From Leifsonia sp. CL147 (GTDB taxonomy: Bacteria > Actinomycetota > Actinomycetes > Actinomycetales > Microbacteriaceae), in NCBI RefSeq assembly GCF_900114565.1, contig NZ_FOTM01000001.1:372678-436677 (forward strand): 64,000 nucleotides of DNA, read 5' to 3'. The translations under genes and the position numbers were made by a program. Positions within the stretch are counted from its first letter, which is position 1. Every line of letters begins with the position of its first letter. Below are positions 1-13,339 of this stretch, piece by piece. The notes beneath the pieces were generated by a model, which was given only the letters and a program-made list of their open reading frames with translations, did no database searches and was not told the DNA's origin.

Positions 1-282
1 GGCTTCCCGTCGACCACGGCGCAGCTGAACGCAGACAGCTTCCTCAACGAGGCGCCCGCGTACTTCGGCGGACAGCAGATCAACAAGGTCCTCGTGGACG
101 CATCCAAGAACGTCGCGAAGGGATGGCAGTACCTGCCGTTCCAGGTCTACGCCAACAGCGTCTTCGCGGACACGGTCGGCAAGTCCTACGCGGCGAAGGG
201 CGACCTCAACGCCGGGCTGAAGGCCTGGCAGGACAACCTCAGCTCCTACGGCAACAGCCAGGGGTTCACGGTCGACAAGTAG
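1..282 (+). CDS. Sugar ABC transporter substrate-binding protein, C-terminal part
   Basis: Reading frame 1 is open from the window edge to the TAG at 280-282 and gives the last 93 residues of a protein. The segment reads like the C-terminal helices of a family 1 extracellular sugar-binding protein: a YFGGQQI segment, a FADTVGKSYAAKGD stretch, then a final helix with an LKAWQDNL pattern and a short polar tail ending FTVDK. The lipobox and binding cleft lie upstream of the window. The next gene is a GH42 beta-galactosidase 80 bp downstream, so a galactoside or oligosaccharide ligand is likely. That ligand is inferred from context only. A strong hairpin follows the stop codon. Confidence 0.75.
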   Translation, partial: GFPSTTAQLNADSFLNEAPAYFGGQQINKVLVDASKNVAKGWQYLPFQVYANSVFADTVGKSYAAKGDLNAGLKAWQDNLSSYGNSQGFTVDK

Positions 283-287
283 CCCGC

Positions 288-320
288 CTGTGGGCGCCGG
301 GCCGGACCCGGCGCCCACAG
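288..320 (+). terminator. GC hairpin after the sugar-binding protein gene
   Basis: A perfect 14-bp stem (288-301 with 307-320) closes a 5-nt loop, 6 nt after the stop codon. There is no U-tract. It lies inside an apparent operon, so it probably attenuates read-through or protects the upstream mRNA end rather than ending transcription fully. Confidence 0.65.
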
Positions 321-362
321 CGGCGCGCCTCCCTTTCCGCTTCATCGACAGAAGGAACATCC

Positions 363-2474
363 ATGGCCGAGAGCCGACACGCGTCACGCTGGATCACCTC
401 CCCGACGGGCCGGCCCCGGCTGCTCTTCGGTGCGGACTACAACCCCGACCAGTGGGAACGCGACGTCTGGCTCGAGGATGTCCGGCTGATGCGGAAGGCG
501 AAGGTCACCATCGTCTCCGTCGCGATCTTCTCGTGGTCCCAGCTCCAGCCGTCCGCCGAGGAGTGGACGTTCGAGTGGCTCGACGAGGTGCTCGACCTTC
601 TGCATGAGAACGGCATCTCCGTGGACCTGGCGACGGCGACGGCCTCACCGCCGCCGTGGCTGACCACCCGTCACCCGGAGATCCTTCCCGTCAACGAGCG
701 GGGCGAGGTCCTCGCGCCGGGAGGCCGCCAGCATTGGCGGCCGACCTCCCCGGTCTTCCGGGAGTACGCGCTCGCGCTGGTGACCCGGCTCGCCCAGCGG
801 TACGCCTCCCATCCCGCAGTCGTCGCCTGGCACGTCAACAACGAGATCGGCTGCCACAACGCCTGGGACCATTCGGCGGACGCGACCGCGGCGTTCCGGA
901 ACTGGCTCGCCGAACGCTACGGCGACATCCAGAGTCTCAATCAGGCCTGGGGGACCGCCTTCTGGTCGCAGCGCTATTCGAGCTTCGACGAGATCCTCAC
1001 CCCCCGGCTGGCGGCGGCGCATCCCAATCCGAGCCAGCAGCTCGACTTCAAGCGGTTCTCGTCGGACGCCTTGAGGGCGCATCTCCGGGCGGAGCGCGCT
1101 GTCCTGCGGCAGTGGAGCCCGGACATCCCCGTGACCACCAACTTCATGGTCATGGAGGACATCACGGCCATGAACTACGCCGACTGGGCGGCCGACGTCG
1201 ACTTCGTCTCGAACGACCACTACGTCACGACGAAGCCCACCGCACGCGACGAGCTCTCCTTCTCGGCCAACCTGACCAGCGGCCTGGCCGGAGGGAGCCC
1301 GTGGTTCCTGATGGAGCACTCCACGGGCGCCGTGAACTGGCAGCCGGTCAACCTCGCGAAGGCGCGCGGCGCGCTGGCCGCCGACGCCCTCACGCACGTC
1401 GCCCACGGCGCGGACGCGGTCTGCTACTTCCAATGGAGGCAGTCCCGCGCGGGTGCCGAGAAGTTCCACTCCGCGATGCTTCCGCACGCGGGAGAGGACA
1501 CCGAGATCTTCCGGGATGTCGCGCAGCTCGGCGACACCTTGGCCGCGCTGGACAGCGTCGCAGGAACCCACCGGAAGCCCGCCGCCATTGCCATCCTGTT
1601 CGACTGGGAGTCGTGGTGGGCGAGCGAGCAGGACTCCCACCACACGAACCGCTTCCGGTACCGGGACGAGGTGCTCGCCTGGCACCGCGCGGTGCTGGAC
1701 GCCGGGCATCGCGTCGACCTGCTCCCCGCCGCAGGCGCGTTCGCCGACTACCGGGTGGTCGTCACCCCCGCGCTGCACGTGCTGCCCTCCGCCCTCGCGC
1801 AGCGTCTGATCGAGTTCGCCACCAACGGCGGCCACCTGCTCGTCACGTTCAACTCCGGCATCGTCGACGAGAACGACCACGTCCGGCTCGGCGGGTACCC
1901 CGGGCTGCTGCGGGAGCTGCTCGGGATCCTGGTGCAGGAGATCCACCCGCTGCTCGACGGTCAGCGCACCCTCCTGGACGACGGCGCCCAGGCGACGCTG
2001 TGGACCGAGCGGCTCGACGTCACCGACGCCACGGTGGAGGTGCTGGCCCGCTATCGCGACGGTGAGCTGCGAGGACACCCTGCCATCACGCGGCGTGTCA
2101 CGTCGGCGGGCACCGCGTCGTACGTCTCCGCGGACCTGGACGACCGCAGCAGAGCCGGCCTGATCGAGCGCCTCACCGTCGACGCCGGCATCGAGAGCGA
2201 GCTGCCGCGCGAACTCCGCGGGGAGGTCGAGCTGGCCGTGCGCACGGACGGCGTCGCCGAGACGGCGTTCCTGATCAACCGGTCGTCCCATCCGGTGGAT
2301 GTCAGCGCCTACGGCCTGCCGCACACGGTCGTCGGCTCGGGCGAGGACGAGCGGGGGTCCGTCCTCCCGTTCCCGGGCGTCGCGCTCGTCTCGACGACGG
2401 GGACGGCGACGGCGACGGCGCCTCGTGCCCGCGAGACCGTCGAGGACGGTGACCGGCGAGCCGTACCCGCCTAG
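363..2474 (+). CDS. Beta-galactosidase, glycoside hydrolase family 42
   Basis: A 703-residue intracellular enzyme that removes terminal beta-D-galactosyl units. The N-terminal signature FGADYNPDQW (about residues 22-31) is typical of GH42. The acid/base glutamate is in HVNNEIG (E161) and the nucleophile glutamate is in FLMEHSTG (E318). The TIM barrel runs to about residue 380, followed by the class I glutamine amidotransferase-like trimerisation domain (about 400-610) and a C-terminal beta domain. There is no signal peptide. The ATG at 363 has an AGAAGGA ribosome site just upstream. The longer frame upstream overlaps the previous gene and codes nothing recognisable. It follows a sugar-binding protein gene, so it probably acts on imported galactosides. 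Confidence 0.93.
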   Translation: MAESRHASRWITSPTGRPRLLFGADYNPDQWERDVWLEDVRLMRKAKVTIVSVAIFSWSQLQPSAEEWTFEWLDEVLDLLHENGISVDLATATASPPPWLTTRHPEILPVNERGEVLAPGGRQHWRPTSPVFREYALALVTRLAQRYASHPAVVAWHVNNEIGCHNAWDHSADATAAFRNWLAERYGDIQSLNQAWGTAFWSQRYSSFDEILTPRLAAAHPNPSQQLDFKRFSSDALRAHLRAERAVLRQWSPDIPVTTNFMVMEDITAMNYADWAADVDFVSNDHYVTTKPTARDELSFSANLTSGLAGGSPWFLMEHSTGAVNWQPVNLAKARGALAADALTHVAHGADAVCYFQWRQSRAGAEKFHSAMLPHAGEDTEIFRDVAQLGDTLAALDSVAGTHRKPAAIAILFDWESWWASEQDSHHTNRFRYRDEVLAWHRAVLDAGHRVDLLPAAGAFADYRVVVTPALHVLPSALAQRLIEFATNGGHLLVTFNSGIVDENDHVRLGGYPGLLRELLGILVQEIHPLLDGQRTLLDDGAQATLWTERLDVTDATVEVLARYRDGELRGHPAITRRVTSAGTASYVSADLDDRSRAGLIERLTVDAGIESELPRELRGEVELAVRTDGVAETAFLINRSSHPVDVSAYGLPHTVVGSGEDERGSVLPFPGVALVSTTGTATATAPRARETVEDGDRRAVPA

Positions 2475-2577
2475 CTTCACCCCGCAACAGAACACGAGAA
2501 GGGAGCGCTACGCGGCGAAGGCGGGCGCATCCACCGCGGATGGTGCCCCGACCGTCTCGTGGACCGCCAGGCGCCGC

Positions 2578-2633
2578 GAAGTGCTCGTTGTTGCAGTCCC
2601 CGACGGCGTGTCGGATGCAACGACGAGCACTTC
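2578..2633. repeat. Palindromic repeat, family A, copy 1
   Basis: Left arm GTGCTCGTTGTTGCA at 2581-2595 faces right arm TGCAACGACGAGCAC at 2616-2630. The arms match at 14 of 15 positions. The spacer can form an inner stem CCGAC/GTCGG around GGCGT. Three more full copies and a tandem array of half units lie at 5562-5934. This copy lies about 100 bp after the GH42 gene. Confidence 0.85.
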
Positions 2634-2670
2634 GCGGAGGGGGAGGGGCCGGATGCGCTCCACGATCGCG

Positions 2671-2684
2671 TCGAACCGGTTCGA
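2671..2684. promoter_or_regulatory. LacI-type operator, copy 1
   Basis: Perfect palindrome TCGAACCGGTTCGA. Central CG flanked by inverted arms is the usual form of LacI/GalR-family sites. Two further copies lie at 2901-2913 and 3016-3029 in the same upstream region. The distance to the promoter (about 250 bp) would allow looping. The rest of 2475-3066 outside the operators, promoter and repeat shows no gene. Confidence 0.7.
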
Positions 2685-2900
2685 TAAACGAACACGTTTT
2701 CGACCACGTGGGGAAGTCGAACGTTTCGACGGTTCCCCGATTCCGCACGAAGGAGTCCCGCCGCTCGGAGTGTGCGAGTGCTCCTGGATCCGCCGAATTC
2801 CGGCTAGATCAGCCGCGCGAGCGGTGCCCGGCCGGGTTCGGGTCCGCCATGCGTTGCGCGGGCATCGCCGATCGTTGCCCACACGCCCACGAACCCACAG

Positions 2901-2951
2901 TCGAACCGGTTCGCTCATTTCCTTGACCTGCGTAAATCGCCCTGTTAGCGT
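2901..2951 (+). promoter_or_regulatory. Promoter with operator for the secreted GH-A gene
   Basis: TTGACC (2923-2928) and TAGCGT (2946-2951) are 17 nt apart, a good housekeeping-sigma promoter. The operator TCGAACCGGTTCG (2901-2913) ends 9 bp before the -35 box. Another copy lies downstream of the expected start site. Confidence 0.7.
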
Positions 2952-3015
2952 GCTTGCCACGGCCATTCGACCGATCCTTCTTCCTGATTCGGTGTTTGCA
3001 GCCGTCTTGGAGTCA

Positions 3016-3029
3016 TCGAACCGGTTCGA
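3016..3029. promoter_or_regulatory. LacI-type operator, copy 3
   Basis: Perfect palindrome TCGAACCGGTTCGA about 60 bp downstream of the expected transcription start and about 40 bp before the start codon. This position fits a roadblock or looping repressor. No LacI gene is adjacent, so the regulator may lie outside the window. Confidence 0.72.
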
Positions 3030-3066
3030 ATACCGTCCATCTCATCGGATCAATGGAGAACAGAAG

Positions 3067-5505
3067 ATGACGTCACGCACGACACCCCGCAGGAGGTGGT
3101 CGCCGACCGCCCTGACGGCCACGCTCGCTGCAGTTGCTCTGGGAGCGTCGGGGGCGGCCTTCGCGGCCCCGGCAAGCGCGCTTCCCGGCGCGGCCTCCAC
3201 CCTGGAAGTCCACGCGGACCAGCCGTTCCGCCCCGTGACCCACGTGGCCACCGGTTCTCTGTACGGCCTCGCGAGCAGCACCGTCCCTTCGGACGATCTC
3301 GTGCAGGCGATCAAGCCCAACACGTTCGTTCAGATGGCCCCGGGCGGCCACCAGCTCCCCAACGGCGAGCCGGCCCCCGCCGGCGACGCACTGGTTGTCG
3401 CGCCCGAGGCGGCGAAGGCCGGCGCCAAGGTCGTGGTCCGGATGTCGGACTGGTACCCCGACTTCCCCTACAAGTGGGTGAGCTGGAGCGACTGGCTGGG
3501 CGCCGTCGACACGCAGGTGAAGGCCGTCCAGGCCTCCGGCGCGAAGAACATCTCTGCCTACGCGCTCTGGAACGAGCCGGACTGGACGTGGGACACCGCG
3601 AAGGCCGGCTCCTTCAACGACGGCTGGACGCGCACCTACCGCGAGGTCCGCTCGCTCGACGCCACGACCCCGATCCAGGGACCGAGCTACTCGGACAACA
3701 TCAGCGGGATGCAGAGCTTCCTCGCCAATGCCGTCGCGACGAACACGGTGCCCGACATCATCGCCTGGCACGAGCTGGAGAGCTCGTCGCACATCCAGGG
3801 CGACATCGCGAAGGTCGCCGCGATCGAGAAGAGCCTGGGCATCACCCCGCGGCCGATCGCCATCGAGGAGTACGCGACACCGTCCGAGATCGGCATCCCC
3901 GGACCGCTGGTCGGCTACATCGCCAAGTTCGAGCGCTACGGCGTGGACAACGCCGAGCTCGCCTTCTGGAACCACTACGGCACGCTCGGCGACACTCTCA
4001 CCGACACAGGCGGATCGCCCAACGGCTCGTACTGGCTCTACAAGTGGTACGGCGAGATGAGCGGGAACATGGTGACCACGACCCCGCCGGCCTCCACCGG
4101 CCTGGACGGAGCGGCCTCCGTCACCGCCGACAAGACCGAGGTGGATGTCATCGCGGGCGGCGGGAGCGGTGCGAATGCGGTCCGCGTGGACGGGCTGAAC
4201 TCGCTGAAACTCGGCAACGCCGTCGGCGTCAAGCTCGAGTACACGCCGTCGTACGGGCGGACCACCGCGACGGCCGCACCGATCACCATCTCGAACACGC
4301 TCTACCGTGTCGGTTCGGACGGGTCGATCACGGTCCCGGTCGCCATGAACGCTGCATACGGTTATCACCTTGTCATCACCCGGCCGAGCAGCATCACCAA
4401 CCTCAACGGTCAGTACACGCTCACCAACGGCAACAGCGGCCTGGCACTCGACACCGCGGGCGCGACGGCCGATCAGGCGACGGCCTCCGGCAGCGCGAGC
4501 CAGACCTGGAGACTTGTCTCCAGCGGGGCCGGTCTCTACAAGGTCGTGAACGGGGCGAACCACGAGGTGCTCGGGGTGGCGTCCGCATCCGCCGCGAACG
4601 GCGCGCAGGTCGTCGTCGGCGCCGACACCGGCGGCGACGACCAGCTCTGGCAGGTCATCCCTGCCGCGAACGGCCGCGTGAAGCTCGCCAACGCGGGCAG
4701 CGGACTCGTCCTCGCGGTCTCCTCGATGAGCACGACTCCCGGAGCCTCCGTGGTGCAGTGGACCGACGGCGCGCCGACCTGCGCCGTCGACGGCCCGCGC
4801 GCGCCCGGCCGCATCGGCACGGCGCTCGACTTCTGCCACACCGCGTCCTACGTGACGCTCCCTGCGGGCGTCGCCAGCGGGCTGACCGGCGACTACACTG
4901 TGTCCGCCTGGGTCGACCCGTCGGCGAACACCGCCTGGTCGCGCGTGTTCGACTTCGGCAACGGCCCCGGCACGAACATGTTCCTGACCGTGAACTCCGG
5001 TTCCGGACTGCGCTTCGCCATCACCACGGGAGGCCCGAACGCCGAGCAGAGGATCAACGCGACGAGCGTCCTCCCGGTGGGCCAGTGGTCGCTGGTGACC
5101 GTCACCCTGTCCGGGACGACCGGGACCATGTACGTCGACGGGCAGGTGGTCGGTACGAACCCGAATATGACGGTGCACCCGTCCGCGCTCGGAGCGACGC
5201 CCAACGACTGGATCGGCAAGTCCCAGTACAACGACCCGGCGCTCGACGCGAAGGTGGACGACTTCAACGTCTACTCGCGAGCGCTGACCGCATCGGATGT
5301 CGCATCCCTCGCCTCGGGTGCCGTCGGCAGCGGTGACGTCGTGCACTACGCCTTCGACGAGGCCGGCGGCACGACGGTCGTCGACTCCTCCGGCCACGGC
5401 CTCAACGGCACCCTGGTGGTCGGGACGGCGAGCGGCACCTCCACGACCGCGTCGGAGGAGGCGACGGCGGACCACTTCTGGACGCTCACGCCCGTCGCAG
5501 ACTGA
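3067..5505 (+). CDS. Secreted clan GH-A glycosidase-like protein with ricin-type and LamG domains
   Basis: An 812-residue secreted protein. A Sec signal peptide (twin Arg-rich start, hydrophobic core, AFAAPASA cleavage region near residue 40) leads into a beta/alpha barrel. YALWNEPDW carries the likely acid/base E170, and IAIEEYA (E267/E268) the likely nucleophile. This is the clan GH-A layout seen in GH39 and GH30, but I cannot fix the family. A beta-sandwich domain follows, then a ricin B/CBM13-like domain (about 440-570, with QTW, DQLW and VVQW repeats), and a LamG/concanavalin-like domain (about 575-750) with a second short LamG-like tail. The ATG at 3067 has GGAG upstream. The operator-rich promoter suggests induction by the released sugar. 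Its substrate is unknown. Confidence 0.8.
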   Translation: MTSRTTPRRRWSPTALTATLAAVALGASGAAFAAPASALPGAASTLEVHADQPFRPVTHVATGSLYGLASSTVPSDDLVQAIKPNTFVQMAPGGHQLPNGEPAPAGDALVVAPEAAKAGAKVVVRMSDWYPDFPYKWVSWSDWLGAVDTQVKAVQASGAKNISAYALWNEPDWTWDTAKAGSFNDGWTRTYREVRSLDATTPIQGPSYSDNISGMQSFLANAVATNTVPDIIAWHELESSSHIQGDIAKVAAIEKSLGITPRPIAIEEYATPSEIGIPGPLVGYIAKFERYGVDNAELAFWNHYGTLGDTLTDTGGSPNGSYWLYKWYGEMSGNMVTTTPPASTGLDGAASVTADKTEVDVIAGGGSGANAVRVDGLNSLKLGNAVGVKLEYTPSYGRTTATAAPITISNTLYRVGSDGSITVPVAMNAAYGYHLVITRPSSITNLNGQYTLTNGNSGLALDTAGATADQATASGSASQTWRLVSSGAGLYKVVNGANHEVLGVASASAANGAQVVVGADTGGDDQLWQVIPAANGRVKLANAGSGLVLAVSSMSTTPGASVVQWTDGAPTCAVDGPRAPGRIGTALDFCHTASYVTLPAGVASGLTGDYTVSAWVDPSANTAWSRVFDFGNGPGTNMFLTVNSGSGLRFAITTGGPNAEQRINATSVLPVGQWSLVTVTLSGTTGTMYVDGQVVGTNPNMTVHPSALGATPNDWIGKSQYNDPALDAKVDDFNVYSRALTASDVASLASGAVGSGDVVHYAFDEAGGTTVVDSSGHGLNGTLVVGTASGTSTTASEEATADHFWTLTPVAD

Positions 5506-5520
5506 CGCGAGACGACCGAG

Positions 5521-5550
5521 GAGGGGAGGGCGGGCGGCCGTCCTCCCCTC
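5521..5550 (+). terminator. Hairpin after the secreted GH-A gene
   Basis: Arms GAGGGGAGG (5521-5529) and CCTCCCCTC (5542-5550) pair perfectly over a 12-nt GC-rich loop, 16 nt after the stop codon. No U-tract follows, as is common in high-GC actinobacteria. Confidence 0.55.
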
Positions 5551-5561
5551 CGCGACCAGCC

Positions 5562-5617
5562 GAGGTGCTCGTTGTTGCAGGCCGCCACGGCGTGTCGGGT
5601 GCAACTACGAGCACTTC
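5562..5617. repeat. Palindromic repeat, family A, copy 2
   Basis: Arm GTGCTCGTTGTTGCA (5565-5579) faces TGCAACTACGAGCAC (5600-5614). The flanks are GAG and TTC and the spacer contains CACGGCGTG. This is the same element as at 2578-2633. It lies directly after the hairpin of the GH-A gene. Confidence 0.85.
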
Positions 5618-5686
5618 GGCGGAATCGGCCGCGCCCGCTCCCGTCGAGTGTGCCCGCTCCCGCCGGGGTGCACTCCAGCTCCCGGC

Positions 5687-5742
5687 GAGGTGCTCGTTGT
5701 TGCAGTCCTCGACGGCGTGTCGGGTGCAACTTCGAGCACTTC
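5687..5742. repeat. Palindromic repeat, family A, copy 3
   Basis: Arm GTGCTCGTTGTTGCA at 5690-5704 faces TGCAACTTCGAGCAC at 5725-5739. The spacer keeps CGACGGCGTGTCGGG as in copy 1. About 70 bp of unrelated GC-rich DNA separates it from copy 2. Confidence 0.85.
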
Positions 5743-5803
5743 GGCAGAAAGAGCGCGGGGGAGGCCGCGTGGAGGGAGGGCGCGCCTGCCCCGTCCAAGC
5801 GGC

Positions 5804-5893
5804 GCACCCGGGCCCGGCGAGGTGCTCGTTGTTGCACCCGGGCCCGGCGAGGTGCTCGTTGTTGCACCCGGACCCGGCGAGGTGCTCGTTGTT
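5804..5893 (+). repeat. Three tandem 30-bp half units of repeat family A
   Basis: Three direct 30-bp units (5804-5833, 5834-5863, 5864-5893) differ at one base. Each contains one GTGCTCGTTGTT arm followed by GCACCCG, which also matches the reverse complement of the right half of the full palindrome. The array runs straight into copy 4. Confidence 0.9.
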
Positions 5894-5934
5894 GCAGGCC
5901 GCCACGGCGTGTCGGGTGCAACTACGAGCACTTC
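5879..5934. repeat. Palindromic repeat, family A, copy 4
   Basis: Arm GTGCTCGTTGTTGCA (5882-5896) faces TGCAACTACGAGCAC (5917-5931). Its left arm is the last member of the tandem array, so the array grew from this element. The spacer equals that of copy 2. Confidence 0.85.
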
Positions 5935-5939
5935 GGCGG

Positions 5940-6247
5940 CGGGCAGCTCGCCCACGCAGGCCGAGGTCGACGCAGCGGCAGCGGACCTGGTCGCCGGCGC
6001 CGAGCCGGCGCCGAGGCGCCGATCGTCCTGAAGGATCCCCACGAGTCCCGTTGGTATCTCTCCTGGATCGGTACAGCACGAGCCCTCACGGCTACTTCGC
6101 CCTCGAAACCACCGATCCGGGCAGCGGCGAGTGGAGTCCGGTCCCCGCCGACCGCGTGCGGATCGCGCCCGGGACCAAGCACGCCACGATCCTCCGCCTC
6201 CACCGCGACGAATGGCTCCGCCCCTTCGCCGAGGAGGTCGCGTTACC
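5940..6247 (+). pseudogene. Possible frameshifted gene remnant
   Basis: Protein-like text continues across three frames. QAEVDAAAADLVAG (from about 5957) is in one frame, APIVLKDPHESRWYLSWIG (about 6015-6072) in the next, and HGYFALETTDPGSGEW through LRLHRDEWLRPFAEEV (about 6087-6240) in the third. Single-base shifts near 6010 and 6075 would join them. It runs into the 3' end of thiD on the other strand. I do not recognise the family, and chance open frames are common in DNA of this GC content, so this is tentative. Confidence 0.25.
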
Positions 6248-7126
6248 TCACGCCACGGGATCCGGCTCGGCAGCCGCCGACCCTTCCCTCTCCGGCCACA
6301 GGTGGTGGAAGTGGTCGAGCGGGCCCGGGCCACGACCGACGTCCAGGCGATCGGCCGATGCGAGTGCGCCGGTCAGCCACGTCTTCGTCACCCGGAGAGC
6401 GTCCAGCCAGTCTCCCGACCGTGCGCGATTCGTGGCCAGCCCGGCCGACAGTGAACAGCCCGTGCCATGGGTGTTCGCCGTCGCAACTCGTGGCGCCATC
6501 AGCGAAGAGACGGCCCGGCCGATGCCGAGGGTGTCCCGTGGATCGATCACGGCGTCGGGGGAGGTCGCACCGCCGAGATGCCCACCGGTGACGAGCACGG
6601 CCACCTCGTAGGCTGCGGAGAGCCGCTGGGCCTGCGCGATCGCCGCGTCCCAGGACGACGCAGGCGGTTCGTCCGCGAGCGCTGCGAGCTCGTCGAGGTT
6701 GGGTGTGACCACGCTGCACAGCGGCAGGAGGTCGCGGAGCGCCTCCAGCAGGTCGCCGCGTCCCAGCGCGTTGCCCGTGCTGGCCTTCAGGACAGGGTCG
6801 AGAACCACGATCGGCGGGGTGGTCTCGGCGAGCCATGCCCCGAGGACCGCGGCGTTCTCGGCGGTGCCGAGCATCCCGATCTTCACGGCATCGATCGTGA
6901 CATCGTCGCTGACGGCGTCGAGCTGTGCGGCGAGGAAGGCGGGCGGAGGGGTGTGGATGGCGCGGACCTCGGTGGTGTTCTGCGCGACGAGGGCGGTGAC
7001 GACGGCCATGCCGTACCCGCCGTTGGCGGCGATGCTCTTGAGGTCGGCGTGGATGCCCGCACCGCCGGTCGGATCCGTGCCGGCGATGCTGAGCACGCGC
7101 GGGATGCTGTGCTCGCGGGGGCTCAT
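6248..7126 (-). CDS. thiD: Hydroxymethylpyrimidine/phosphomethylpyrimidine kinase
   Basis: A 292-residue cytoplasmic ribokinase-fold enzyme that phosphorylates HMP and then HMP-P to HMP-PP, the pyrimidine half of thiamine. Near the N-terminus VLSIAGTDPTGGAGIHADLK is the substrate-binding signature. VKIGMLG and the C-terminal anion-hole motif HGTGCSLSAG (C224) are present. The last 30 residues extend beyond the usual length and are polar. It is divergent from the thiC transcript. A TAGGGT box ends 6 nt before the ATG, so the mRNA is probably leaderless and outside the riboswitch's direct control. Confidence 0.95.
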   Translation of the reverse strand: MSPREHSIPRVLSIAGTDPTGGAGIHADLKSIAANGGYGMAVVTALVAQNTTEVRAIHTPPPAFLAAQLDAVSDDVTIDAVKIGMLGTAENAAVLGAWLAETTPPIVVLDPVLKASTGNALGRGDLLEALRDLLPLCSVVTPNLDELAALADEPPASSWDAAIAQAQRLSAAYEVAVLVTGGHLGGATSPDAVIDPRDTLGIGRAVSSLMAPRVATANTHGTGCSLSAGLATNRARSGDWLDALRVTKTWLTGALASADRLDVGRGPGPLDHFHHLWPEREGSAAAEPDPVA

Positions 7127-7132
7127 GGCGCG

Positions 7133-7138
7133 ACCCTA
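7133..7138 (-). promoter_or_regulatory. -10 box of a leaderless thiD promoter
   Basis: TAGGGT on the minus strand lies 6 nt before the thiD ATG. Transcription would start at or next to the start codon. No Shine-Dalgarno sequence fits between the box and the ATG. Confidence 0.55.
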
Positions 7139-7172
7139 GCAGGTCGGTTCGACGCCCCTCCGGATCGTGCGC

Positions 7173-7178
7173 TATGGT
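7173..7178 (+). promoter_or_regulatory. -10 box of the thiC promoter
   Basis: TATGGT lies just upstream of the TPP riboswitch, placing the start of transcription near 7185. A possible -35 (TTCGAC, 7148-7153) is weak and 19 nt away. Confidence 0.45.
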
Positions 7179-7185
7179 CGGTGCA

Positions 7186-9659
<2,474 letters not shown>

Positions 9660-9665
9660 GAGGCC

Positions 9666-9671
9666 AGGGTA
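9666..9671 (-). promoter_or_regulatory. -10 box of a leaderless thiE promoter
   Basis: TACCCT on the minus strand with a 6-nt gap to the ATG, the same geometry as at thiD. The -35 region would lie inside the first codons of thiO. Confidence 0.45.
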
Positions 9672-9674
9672 GCC

Positions 9675-13226
<3,552 letters not shown>

Positions 13227-13247
13227 GGTGGCTTCTCGACGGGCATG

Positions 13248-13263
13248 GTGAGGCCTCCCCATC
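13248..13263. promoter_or_regulatory. Shared 16-bp palindrome, copy 1 (T7-like cluster)
   Basis: Matches GGGGAGTCCTCCCCAT at 14 of 16 positions and, like copy 3, is followed by CGAC. It lies 77 bp before the first gene of the T7-like cluster. A -10-like TTGTCT begins 22 nt after it, the same offset as in the other two copies. Confidence 0.55.
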
Positions 13264-13339
13264 GACAGGGGATGCTCGGGCCGGTTGTCTGGGGGGAGCC
13301 TCGGCGCGCGATCGAGGACGAGATCGGAGGGGAGACCGA

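Noticed and set aside
645-2495. Long open frames opposite the GH42 gene and opposite the EssC-type ATPase (15250-19146)
   Set aside because: High-GC shadow frames. They lack ribosome sites and family motifs, while the other strand carries complete known enzymes.
5804-5934. Tandem 30-bp units as a CRISPR array
   Set aside because: The units are contiguous with no unique spacers and no cas genes. The unit is half of a dispersed palindrome.
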